64,000 nt of DNA from NCBI GenBank assembly GCA_036677685.1, contig JAVBWA010000022.1:66250-130249 (forward strand). Reading direction: 5' to 3'. Position numbers and translations under genes: made by a program. This document shows positions 24,073-32,263 of this stretch, one piece after another. The stretch is from JAQUBU01 sp036677685. GTDB lineage: Bacteria; Bacillota; Syntrophomonadia; Syntrophomonadales; Syntrophomonadaceae. Within the stretch, counting starts at the first letter, position 1, and every line of letters starts with the position of its first letter. The notes under the pieces are model-generated. The model was not told the DNA's origin and searched no databases. It worked only from the letters and a program-made list of their open reading frames with translations.

Positions 24073-25170
24073 TCAACCATCGAGGATAATATCGACGATA
24101 TCCTTAAGGGCATTGGGGCGAGCTTCTTTTAGCATATTCCTTCTCATCTCCGCCAATTTTTGATGATTAGAGCGAAGCTTTTCAATTCTTTTATACAAAG
24201 TATCCCCATCCAGGAACTCATCAATAATAACATCCGCACTATTTTTTTCCACCAATGCGCGAGCATTTTTTTCCTGGTGGTTTTCCGCAGCATAAGGATA
24301 AGGAATCAAAATAGCGGGCAAGCCCATTATAGCCAATTCGCACAAGGTACTGGCACCCGCCCGGCATACTGCCAGATTGGCCGCTGCCAGAGCATTCGGC
24401 ATATCATCCAGATAGGGATATACATGAAGGTTTATTTTTTTACTTTCGTTTTTAAGGTTTTTTTCGATATCCCTGCAGCATTCCTCATAGTTGGCTTCTC
24501 CGGTAATCCAGATCAGCTGAATATCACTATCCTGATATCTTTCAGCCACTTCCAGCATCGCCTTATTGATGCTTAAAGCCCCCCGGCTTCCGCCAAACGC
24601 CAGCAAAGTAAACTTATCAGGTTTGAGCTTCAACCGTTCTAGAGCCGCCTGCTTATTAACCGCAAGAAACTCCTGGCGTACCGGCAATCCGGTAAGCCTG
24701 GTTTTATTAGGTTCCAAACCTTTAGCGGCTTCTTCAAAGGTTAAAAGAGTGTAGTTTACTCGTTTGGCTAGATTTCGATTGGCCAAACCCAATACAGCAT
24801 TTTGTTCATGAATCACAGTTTTACAGGCAAAAAAAGTACCCGCTAAAACAATGGGAAAAGAGGCATATCCTCCAGTTCCCACCACAATATCGGGCTGAAA
24901 TTTCTTTACAATATCCCAGGCTTGAAAAAAGCTGCGCGGGAATTTAACCAATGATTGGGAAGCTTTTAGCATCGAAGAACGGTCGATGCCGCTGACATCA
25001 ACAGATTTATAGTTCAGTCCCTCACGGGGAACAATAGTGCTTTCCATGCCTGATTCGCTGCCGACATAGAGTATTTCCACATCAGGAAGTTTTTGTTTTA
25101 AGCCCTGGGCAATAGCCAGCGCAGGGTAGATATGACCTCCGGTCCCGCCGCCGCTAATGATTATTTTCAT
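24073..25170 (-). CDS. murG: Lipid II synthase MurG (GlcNAc transferase)
   Basis: MurG adds GlcNAc to lipid I on the inner membrane face, giving lipid II. The 365-residue GT-B enzyme shows the N-terminal SGGGTGGHIYPALAIAQG loop, VGTGGYASFPIVLA, EQNAVLGLANR, the second glycine loop AFGGSRGALSINKAM, and the UDP-GlcNAc pocket CRAGASTLCELAIMGLPAILIPYPYA. The ATG follows AAAGGAGAAG. It lies between ftsW and murC. Confidence 0.96.
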   Translation of the reverse strand: MKIIISGGGTGGHIYPALAIAQGLKQKLPDVEILYVGSESGMESTIVPREGLNYKSVDVSGIDRSSMLKASQSLVKFPRSFFQAWDIVKKFQPDIVVGTGGYASFPIVLAGTFFACKTVIHEQNAVLGLANRNLAKRVNYTLLTFEEAAKGLEPNKTRLTGLPVRQEFLAVNKQAALERLKLKPDKFTLLAFGGSRGALSINKAMLEVAERYQDSDIQLIWITGEANYEECCRDIEKNLKNESKKINLHVYPYLDDMPNALAAANLAVCRAGASTLCELAIMGLPAILIPYPYAAENHQEKNARALVEKNSADVIIDEFLDGDTLYKRIEKLRSNHQKLAEMRRNMLKEARPNALKDIVDIILDG

Positions 25171-25495
25171 GCTGCTTCTCCTTTATGGTAAGGGGTGAGG
25201 AGTGAGGGGTAAGGGGTGTGGGGTTTACGCAACCCCCAACTCAACCCTTGATATTCCTGTACCTCATATAAATTTGCTTTATTATTCCCCAATCCTGATA
25301 CATTAATTGTGTTCAAAGAACACACTCCGTTTTCTTTATGGGCGGGCTTAATATTCGCTATTAATTGTTTAATTCATGCTGCCCCGTAATTAAAGATACA
25401 ACTAATTATTACTTAGGTAAAAACTTAGACGCAGATACATATTAATGTAGTGAAGATACTCCTTACCCCTCACCCCTTACGCCTTTCCCCCAATA
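25171..25495. repeat. Intergenic region with inverted GTAAGGGGTGAGG repeats
   Basis: Near the left edge (25189-25228) the plus strand reads GGTAAGGGGTGAGG and related G-rich units. Near the right edge (25449-25487) the complement appears (CTCCTTACCCCTCACCCC). The two arms enclose about 220 bp of AT-rich DNA with no gene. A third G-rich stretch lies after ftsW at 26613-26641. It could be a MITE-like or simple-sequence insertion. No promoter or terminator is obvious. Confidence 0.5.
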
Positions 25496-26587
25496 TTAAT
25501 TACTGTATCTGGATATATTCAATAGCAAGCCGACTCCGGCCAGGGTAAACAAAAGTGAAGTACCCCCATAGCTGATAAAGGGGAGGGTTATCCCGGTAAC
25601 TGGCAAGGCACCGGCAACCACTCCGATGTTAACAGCAGCCTGAAAAATAATCATAGTGGTAATCCCGGCGGCCAGGAGACTGCCAAAAGTGTCAGGAGCT
25701 TTTATGGCAATTCTATAACCCCGCCAGGCAAACAATAAAAACAAAGCCAGAACTACAAATACTCCTATAAACCCGAGTTCTTCACCCAAAATGGCAAAAA
25801 TAAAATCAGTATGCTGTTCAGGCAGATAGAAGAATTTCTGCCGGCTCATACCTAATCCCACTCCAAATAGACCTCCGGAACCCAGGGCATACAGCGATTG
25901 AATCGTTTGAAATCCATCAGTCTGGGCATATTTCCATGGATCCAAAAATGCTATGAACCTTATCATTCGATAGGGTTCTATCGCAATAGCTACTGCTAAA
26001 GCAACTACTCCGGAAAGCGCAATTACCCCCAAATGTGACAAACGGGCTCCGGCCACTAGCAACATCAAAAAAATAGTTCCCGCTACCACAAATGAAGTAC
26101 CCAAATCCGGCTGCTGCATTATCAACCCGCAAATCAGCACCATAATTCCCAGATATGGCAGTACACCTTTAGTAAATGACTTGATATTATCAAGATTGAT
26201 TTCCATGGTTTTTGCTAAAAACAAAACCATCGCCAGTTTCGCCAGTTCCGAAGGGGAAAAGCGAAGCGAACCCACACCCAGTGAGCGCACAGCTCCCCCA
26301 GCCTCGGTGCCTAAAGGTATTACCAGGATGAGGCAGATAACCGCCACCACAACTAATGGGATGGCCAGGTCTTTTATTTTCAGATAATTAAGCTTCATCA
26401 GTACCATTAAAGCAGCTATTCCCAAAGCCGCCCACATTAATTGCTTTTTGAAATAATAATAGGCATCGCCGTATTCCACACTGGTAGTAATAGCCGCAGA
26501 GCTAAAAACCATTATCAAGCCCATACCCAACAAAGCTATTACGGTTATGAATAATATGAAATCCGGTGGGCCTTTTTTCAGCCGCAC
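25496..26587 (-). CDS. ftsW: Peptidoglycan glycosyltransferase FtsW (SEDS family)
   Basis: A SEDS-family polymerase that works with its class B PBP to build septal peptidoglycan. In spore formers a paralogue is called SpoVE, and I cannot tell these apart from sequence alone. The 363-residue product has about ten hydrophobic helices. SEDS motifs are GSGGLFGVGLGMSRQKFFYLPEQHTDFIFA, read in two parts, and the C-terminal GITLPFISYGGTSLLFTLAGVGLLLNI. The start is GTG behind AAGGGGGAT. It lies between murD and murG. Confidence 0.92.
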   Translation of the reverse strand: MRLKKGPPDFILFITVIALLGMGLIMVFSSAAITTSVEYGDAYYYFKKQLMWAALGIAALMVLMKLNYLKIKDLAIPLVVVAVICLILVIPLGTEAGGAVRSLGVGSLRFSPSELAKLAMVLFLAKTMEINLDNIKSFTKGVLPYLGIMVLICGLIMQQPDLGTSFVVAGTIFLMLLVAGARLSHLGVIALSGVVALAVAIAIEPYRMIRFIAFLDPWKYAQTDGFQTIQSLYALGSGGLFGVGLGMSRQKFFYLPEQHTDFIFAILGEELGFIGVFVVLALFLLFAWRGYRIAIKAPDTFGSLLAAGITTMIIFQAAVNIGVVAGALPVTGITLPFISYGGTSLLFTLAGVGLLLNISRYSN

Positions 26588-26612
26588 GCTAAATCCCCCT
26601 TAAATAATAATT

Positions 26613-26641
26613 TAGGCGTAAGGGGTAAAGTGTAAGGGGGA
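26613..26641 (+). repeat. G-rich simple repeat, third copy
   Basis: AGGCGTAAGGGGTAAAG and GTAAGGGGGACC, related to the arms at 25189 and 25449. It lies 26 nt upstream of ftsW and immediately before repeat copy 5. Confidence 0.45.
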
Positions 26642-26670
26642 CCTCACACTTCGTACCCATTATCGAGCTT

Positions 26671-26782
26671 GAGTTTCAACACACCGCTGCAACGAGTCGG
26701 GAGATTAGAACCCGCCTCCTGTTTTATTAGTAAGAATCCGACTATTTAAAGAAGCGGCCGGCATCTTTTCGCATCGTTAGTA
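26671..26782 (+). repeat. Modular hairpin repeat, copy 5 (5'-truncated)
   Basis: Begins inside the A module (GAGTTTCAACACACCGCTGC), lacks B and C, and has a long D module with GGCGGGTTCTAATC-type internal stem and end GCATCGTTAG. The final bases are diverged. It lies between murD and ftsW. Confidence 0.75.
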
Positions 26783-26810
26783 ATTTGGGTTGCGTATAAG
26801 AAACTAATCG

Positions 26811-28175
26811 TTATTCCTTGATTTTTGAACGTACCGCCTCACAGAAAAGGTCTCCCCGCTGTTCGTAGTTGGCAAACATATCCCAACTGGCACAGGCTGG
26901 AGAAAGCATTACCACATCACCTTTTCGGGCAAGTTCATAAGACTTTGCAACCGCAGCTTCCAAGCCCTCTACCTCATGTATATTCTCAAATCCGGCATCA
27001 ATGACTGCTGCCTTTAAATCCTGTTTGGCTTCTCCCAGTAAAATCAGTTCCTTGACCTTGGCTTTAATATATTGGGCTAAAATATTGAACTGGGAGCCTT
27101 TATTTCTTCCTCCCGCAATAAGAATTATTGGTTCGCTAAACGATTCCAAAGCGCGCATAACCGATTCAGGATTGGTGGCTTTAGAGTCGTTTATATATAT
27201 AATTCCATTATGTACAGCGACTTCTTCCATGCGATGTCTTACCCCTTTAAAGGTCTTTAAGGCCAAGCGAATGGCCTCTGTCTGAGCCCCGCCTATATAT
27301 GCCATTAAGACTGCGCATAATATGTTTTCAAGGTTGTGCCGGCCACGCAGTAATAGTTCCGCAACCGGACAGATAGGCTGTCTTTTTGAATTTAGTCTTA
27401 CAGTAATTGTCCCATCCTCGACAAAAGCCCCTTCTTCCAGTATCCGTTCGCTTGAAAAGAAGATAACTTGGGACGGGCAGAACTCAGCCATTTTTCTAAG
27501 GCTCTCATCCTCGTAATTAAAAATGGCATAATCGCTGGAATCCTGCCGGGCAAATATTTTAGCCTTGGCCGCAATATATGATTCCATACTGCCATGCCGG
27601 TCCAAATGGTCAGGTGTGATATTTAGCAAGCCACAAATGTGGGGGCGGAAATCTATACTGGTATCCAGTTGGAAACTCGACATTTCAACTGCTATAACCC
27701 CTTCCTCAAGCTGATCAAGCAGGGCAGTCAGCGGAATACCGATGTTGCCGCCTGAATATGCTTTTTTCCCGGCGGTTTCCATTATAAACTGCAATAATGC
27801 AGTGGTAGTTGTTTTGCCATTGGTTCCTGTTATGGCATATATTTCGACTCCCCCAGCTTTAAGCAGAAAGGCCAGTTCGACTTCTCCAATTACCGGGATA
27901 CCGGCTTCATAAGCTTGCCTTATTGGGGCAATCTGCAAAGGAACCCCCGGACTGACCACCAATAAATCATAATCGCCACTATCTACCTGGGGATAGCTTC
28001 CGGTATAAAGCTTTACACCCAAATCTTTTAATTCCAAGTATTTTTGCTCTAATTTCTCAGCGCTCTTGCTGTCGCAGGCACTCAACACCGCACCCCGTTT
28101 GGATAAGACATTTATTGCCGACAAGCCGCTTCTGGCCAAACCGACTACTAAAATCCTTTTGCCGCTAAAATCCAT
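26811..28175 (-). CDS. murD: UDP-N-acetylmuramoylalanine--D-glutamate ligase MurD
   Basis: MurD adds D-Glu to UDP-MurNAc-L-Ala. The 454-residue product shows RILVVGLARSGLSAINVL at the N-terminus, the ATP loop AITGTNGKTTTTALL, NITPDHLDRHGSMESY and the C-terminal INDSKATNPESVMRALES with ILIAGGRNKG. The ATG start is unambiguous. It lies 27 nt after mraY in the dcw operon. Confidence 0.96.
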   Translation of the reverse strand: MDFSGKRILVVGLARSGLSAINVLSKRGAVLSACDSKSAEKLEQKYLELKDLGVKLYTGSYPQVDSGDYDLLVVSPGVPLQIAPIRQAYEAGIPVIGEVELAFLLKAGGVEIYAITGTNGKTTTTALLQFIMETAGKKAYSGGNIGIPLTALLDQLEEGVIAVEMSSFQLDTSIDFRPHICGLLNITPDHLDRHGSMESYIAAKAKIFARQDSSDYAIFNYEDESLRKMAEFCPSQVIFFSSERILEEGAFVEDGTITVRLNSKRQPICPVAELLLRGRHNLENILCAVLMAYIGGAQTEAIRLALKTFKGVRHRMEEVAVHNGIIYINDSKATNPESVMRALESFSEPIILIAGGRNKGSQFNILAQYIKAKVKELILLGEAKQDLKAAVIDAGFENIHEVEGLEAAVAKSYELARKGDVVMLSPACASWDMFANYEQRGDLFCEAVRSKIKE

Positions 28176-28202
28176 CTATTAACACTCCTGTCGTTAGCCA
28201 AG

Positions 28203-29180
28203 TTAACTTCCTATTCCTTTAAAACTCAGGATGCCCAGTAAAACAAAAATTAGTGAAGCCAGCCAAAAACTTCTTACCACCTTGGTTTCCGGCCAGCCTA
28301 TCAATTCAAAATGGTGGTGCAGGGGAGCCATGCGAAATATTCTGCGGCCGGTAGTCTGATAGGAGATAACCTGCAAAATTACGCTCAAAGTCTCCACAAC
28401 ATAAACCCCTCCGATGATTACCAAGGCCAATTCCGACTTGGTAATAGCAGCTACGGCTGCAACCGCACCGCCCAGAGCCATGGAGCCCGTATCACCCATA
28501 AAAACCCGGGCCGGATGCCGGTTAAATACCAGAAAACCCAAACAGGAACCAGCCAAAGCCCCACAAAATATGGCCAGGTTATAATGACCGGTCATCAATG
28601 AAACCATAATAAAAACAGCTGCCACAAAAAAAGTTACCCCGGCAGCCAGGCCATCCAAACCATCCGTAAGATTCACCCCATTGGCACTGCTCATAACTAC
28701 TATTATGAGAAATGGGATGTAACCCCACCCCAGATTTATCAGCTGTCCCGTAAAAGGAACAAGCAGTTCAGTTCCCCGGTCAAAATAGAAAAGCAGCAAT
28801 AGCCCGAAGAGCAGCCCGATTAGAAGCTGGAGGCCTAATTTTTCCCGTGCTCTTAACCCCAATGAACGTTTAAGGACCACCTTGATATAATCATCCCAAA
28901 AACCCACGGCACCAAATGCCAGCATTACGAATACCGCACTTAAGGCTTCCGCACTAGCCCCGGCCATTAAGAAGCTTGCTACCATTACCGCGGTAATTAT
29001 AATTATGCCCCCCATGGTGGGAGTGCCGGCTTTCGCATAATGACGGCTGGGCCCCTCTTCTCTGATATTCTGCCCAACTTTCAATTGCTTCAGGAATGGT
29101 ATCATAAATGGTCCCATGGCAAGCGAAATTAATATGGATATACCTGCTGCCAACAGTATATTAACAATATATCCTTGCAT
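28203..29180 (-). CDS. mraY: Phospho-N-acetylmuramoyl-pentapeptide transferase MraY
   Basis: MraY links the UDP-MurNAc-pentapeptide to undecaprenyl phosphate, forming lipid I. The product is 325 residues with about ten membrane helices. Active-site motifs are KAGTPTMGGIIII, the Asp pair of GFWDDYIKV, NLTDGLDGLAAG and FMGDTGSMALGG with APLHHHFEL. The frame runs open to 29297 through a repeat-rich leader, but GGGGGGAT lies just before ATG at 29178-29180, which is the start used. Confidence 0.95.
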   Translation of the reverse strand: MQGYIVNILLAAGISILISLAMGPFMIPFLKQLKVGQNIREEGPSRHYAKAGTPTMGGIIIITAVMVASFLMAGASAEALSAVFVMLAFGAVGFWDDYIKVVLKRSLGLRAREKLGLQLLIGLLFGLLLLFYFDRGTELLVPFTGQLINLGWGYIPFLIIVVMSSANGVNLTDGLDGLAAGVTFFVAAVFIMVSLMTGHYNLAIFCGALAGSCLGFLVFNRHPARVFMGDTGSMALGGAVAAVAAITKSELALVIIGGVYVVETLSVILQVISYQTTGRRIFRMAPLHHHFELIGWPETKVVRSFWLASLIFVLLGILSFKGIGS

Positions 29181-29231
29181 CGTATATCCCCCCGTCATCA
29201 ATTTTTTCTTTATTTCGCAGCTATCCTGGCG

Positions 29232-29391
29232 ATATTCTATTACATGGACATTCCTACCACATGGACTGCCGTGGGGACATTCCTGCCATGGGGACATTCC
29301 TCCGGAGGAGGTGTGTCCCCTTTCCTTAGCTGGTGTGTACCCATTCCTTTGCTGGTGGTGTCCCCTTACCTTTGCTGGTGTGTCTCCTTAT
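29232..29391 (-). repeat. Tandem GGGGACA-type repeats overlapping the murF 3' end
   Basis: On the minus strand about four 22-23-nt units of GGGGACACACCAGCAAAGG type are followed by units of GGAATGTCCCCATGG type. The junction forms a palindrome with GGGGACA/TGTCCCC arms around CCTCCGGAGG (29290-29320). The last residues (KETHQQR) and stop of murF are encoded by the first unit. Confidence 0.75.
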
Positions 29392-30772
29392 CATGATGAA
29401 GCAGATTATCCACCATGGTTTCCAGGCCCATGCCTCGTGAGGCTTTAAACAGCACGGTATCATGCTGTTCGATATTATGGCGAAGGAATTCAACTCCTTC
29501 TTCTTTAGTTGCAAAATGGTATATTTGTTCCCTATTCATACCGGCATCCTCAGCACCCTGGGCAATGTATCGGGCGCGCCGGCCAACCGTCACCAGCATT
29601 TCCACGCCATTTTCAGCAGCCATGCGGCCGACTTCCAAATGTCCTTCTATTTCATAATCTCCCAGTTCAAACATATCTCCCAAAACCGCGACTAAGCGCC
29701 CATTTCCCTTTAACTCACACCCGGTTTCCAAGGCTGCGGCCATTGATAGAGGATTGGCATTATAACTATCATTTATAATCATTCCCCCGGCGGCCAGCGA
29801 AATAAAATGCAAGCGGTGGCCAGTCGACTTATATTCTGCCAAACCGGATTTGATATCTTGAAGCTCTGCTCCCAATAAATGAGCAACCGCAGCAGCAGCC
29901 ACCACATTCCCCGCCAACCGGAGGGCAGGCAGGGGGAACCGGAACATTTCTTCCCGTTCCATGAACCTTGTCTCTATGGTAATACCCTTTCTTTCAATTT
30001 CCACTTTTTTAATATGAAAATCGCAGAGCGGGCTGTGCCCAAAGGTATATTTGCGGCAAGGATAAATAGAGGCGGCCTTTAATAATACTTCATTATCTCC
30101 ATTTAATACAGCAAAGCCTGATGCATCAAGTTCAGCCAACACCTCACATTTGGCCCGGGCTATTGCTTCAATACTGCCCATGGTCTCCAGGTGTACTGGG
30201 GCCACATTGGTAATTAAGGCACAGCTGGGTCTTACAATTTTGGCCAATCTGGCAATCTCACCCGGAGCTCGCATGGCCAATTCAATTACCGCTACCTGAT
30301 GTTCATTTTCCAATTCCATAATGGTCAGGGGCAAACCAATATCATTATTATAATTGCCTTTGGTTTTATGGGTCTTGATGCTCTGCTTGAGGCAGCAATC
30401 CAGGATTTCCTTGGTAGTGGTCTTGCCTACACTCCCGGTTACCGCAACCACCGGAATGGAAAACTGGTTCCGGTAGGCTCGGGCCAAATCCTGCAGGGCT
30501 TGCAGAGTATCATCAACTAAAATCAATGGCCGGTTTTCAATCTGTAACAGCTTGTCAGATGTTTTCGAAACAACTGCCGCTGCCGCACCTTTATTAAAGA
30601 CCTCACCTAAAAAACTGTGCCCGTCAAAGTTTTCCCCTGACAGAGCGAAAAAAAGCTGTCCCGCCTTTATATGGCGAGAATCAGTCGTTATTCCTTCAAT
30701 CTTTTTTTGGGGATTACCATTAAGCAATAGCCCTTTAACACAGTCGCAAATAAACCCCAGTTCCAAATTCAT
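29366..30772 (-). CDS. murF: UDP-N-acetylmuramoyl-tripeptide--D-alanyl-D-alanine ligase MurF
   Basis: MurF adds D-Ala-D-Ala to complete the pentapeptide precursor. The 468-residue product shows ITTDSRHIKAGQLFFAL, the ATP loop VTGSVGKTTTKEIL, NYNNDIGLPLTI and INDSYNANPLSMAAALE. The ATG overlaps the murE stop by 3 nt, so translation is probably coupled. The C-terminal tail after LLHHD comes from the tandem repeat at 29311-29391 and is probably not part of the ancestral protein. Confidence 0.95.
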   Translation of the reverse strand: MNLELGFICDCVKGLLLNGNPQKKIEGITTDSRHIKAGQLFFALSGENFDGHSFLGEVFNKGAAAAVVSKTSDKLLQIENRPLILVDDTLQALQDLARAYRNQFSIPVVAVTGSVGKTTTKEILDCCLKQSIKTHKTKGNYNNDIGLPLTIMELENEHQVAVIELAMRAPGEIARLAKIVRPSCALITNVAPVHLETMGSIEAIARAKCEVLAELDASGFAVLNGDNEVLLKAASIYPCRKYTFGHSPLCDFHIKKVEIERKGITIETRFMEREEMFRFPLPALRLAGNVVAAAAVAHLLGAELQDIKSGLAEYKSTGHRLHFISLAAGGMIINDSYNANPLSMAAALETGCELKGNGRLVAVLGDMFELGDYEIEGHLEVGRMAAENGVEMLVTVGRRARYIAQGAEDAGMNREQIYHFATKEEGVEFLRHNIEQHDTVLFKASRGMGLETMVDNLLHHDKETHQQR

Positions 30773-32241
30773 TTTGATTCTTTCCTTTGCAAATACTCAG
30801 CCGCAACCTTGCGGTCATCAAACTCCAGAACCTGATCTTTCACCAGTTGATATGTCTCATGCCCTTTCCCGGCAATAATCAGCAGATCGCCGGTTTTGGC
30901 CAGTTGTATGGCATGGTGAATGGCTTCCCGGCGATCCGTTATGATAGCATAGCGGGAGCCTTCCACTCTGTCCAGTCCAGGTATAATATCAGCAATTATA
31001 GCCTCCGGTTCTTCACTTCGCGGATTATCGGAGGTTACAATGCAAAAATCGCTGTAACGGGCGGCAATCTCACCCATTAACGGTCGTTTTCCCCGGTCCC
31101 GGTCACCCCCACAGCCGAAAACACTTATGAGGCGATGTTTGGCTATTTGCCGGGCGGTCTGCAATATGTTCTCCAAGCCATCCGGAGTATGAGCATAATC
31201 AACAATTACTGTGAAATCCTGTCCACATTCCACTTTTTCGAACCTGCCGGCAACTCCTTCAATCTTTTCCAGAGCGGATTTAATGGTTTTCAGGCTTATA
31301 CCTTGGCCAAGCCCAAAAGCAACCGCTGCCAGCACATTGTAAACACTAAATAATCCCACCAATTTTATGTTTATGTTCAGACTTTGCTTTTGGTGAAGAA
31401 TGGTAAATCTGCTTCCTTTAAGATCAATGCTTAAATCGGCAGCGCGCACATCAGCATCGTTTTTCATTCCATAGGTATAACAACGTGAATTACAAAGATT
31501 CTTAAAGTGTTCCCCATAAGGATCATCGGCATTGATTACACAGAAATTTTCCTTATCTTCCGCCAGCAGGGCAAAAAGTTTGGCCTTGGCATCCCGGTAA
31601 TTTCCCATACTATGGTGATAATCTAAATGATCCTGGGTCAGATTGGTGAAAACCGCTGCGTTAAAAGAAATATGATCAACCCGGTGCAAGTCAAGAGCAT
31701 GAGATGATACTTCCATTACTATATGCTCAGCCTTTTGTTTAACACAATAGCTAATAAAATCTTCTATTTCCAGGGCTTCAGGTGTGGTATGACCAAGTTC
31801 TTTTACATAGTCTCCCATGCGGGCATAAAGGGTGCCTAATATTCCCGTCTTCTTCCCCGCTTCTTCGAGAATGGCTTGAATTAGGTGGGTGGTGGTAGTC
31901 TTTCCGTTGGTGCCGGTTACTCCTATAACTTTCAAAGCTCGGGAAGGCTGCCGGTAGAAATTGGATGCCAGCCGGGCCATGGCCTGGCGCGTATCCGGAC
32001 AAATCAAGAGACTTACATTTTGCTTTAATTCAATTTCCCGTTCAGCCAAGACCGCAACCGCACCAGCCGCCACCGCCTGTTCGGCAAATAAATGGCCATC
32101 GCTTTTAAATCCACTTATACAAACAAATAAATCCCCATCTTTTACCTGGCGGGAGTCATAAGCAATCCCACTGATTTCGATCTCCATTTGCCCCTTGAGG
32201 AGCTTGTATTCTATACCCTCTAACAGATCAATTAAGCGCAA
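30769..32241 (-). CDS. murE: UDP-MurNAc-tripeptide synthetase MurE, meso-diaminopimelate type
   Basis: MurE adds the third residue of the peptidoglycan stem peptide. The 490-residue product contains the ATP loop VTGTNGKTTTTHLI, the lysine-carbamate region and, importantly, the specificity motif DNPRSEEP. DNPR is the known signature of enzymes that add meso-diaminopimelate rather than lysine, so an A1-gamma-type wall is predicted. The start is TTG behind GGAAGGAGG. It lies 22 nt after spoVD. Confidence 0.95.
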   Translation of the reverse strand: MRLIDLLEGIEYKLLKGQMEIEISGIAYDSRQVKDGDLFVCISGFKSDGHLFAEQAVAAGAVAVLAEREIELKQNVSLLICPDTRQAMARLASNFYRQPSRALKVIGVTGTNGKTTTTHLIQAILEEAGKKTGILGTLYARMGDYVKELGHTTPEALEIEDFISYCVKQKAEHIVMEVSSHALDLHRVDHISFNAAVFTNLTQDHLDYHHSMGNYRDAKAKLFALLAEDKENFCVINADDPYGEHFKNLCNSRCYTYGMKNDADVRAADLSIDLKGSRFTILHQKQSLNINIKLVGLFSVYNVLAAVAFGLGQGISLKTIKSALEKIEGVAGRFEKVECGQDFTVIVDYAHTPDGLENILQTARQIAKHRLISVFGCGGDRDRGKRPLMGEIAARYSDFCIVTSDNPRSEEPEAIIADIIPGLDRVEGSRYAIITDRREAIHHAIQLAKTGDLLIIAGKGHETYQLVKDQVLEFDDRKVAAEYLQRKESK

Positions 32242-32263
32242 CCTTTTGCCTCCTTCCCACAGG

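Noticed and set aside
29181..29297. N-terminal extension of mraY (39 residues)
   Set aside because: Coded by the tandem GGGGACA repeats; GGGGGGAT precedes the downstream ATG that gives the normal MraY N-terminus.
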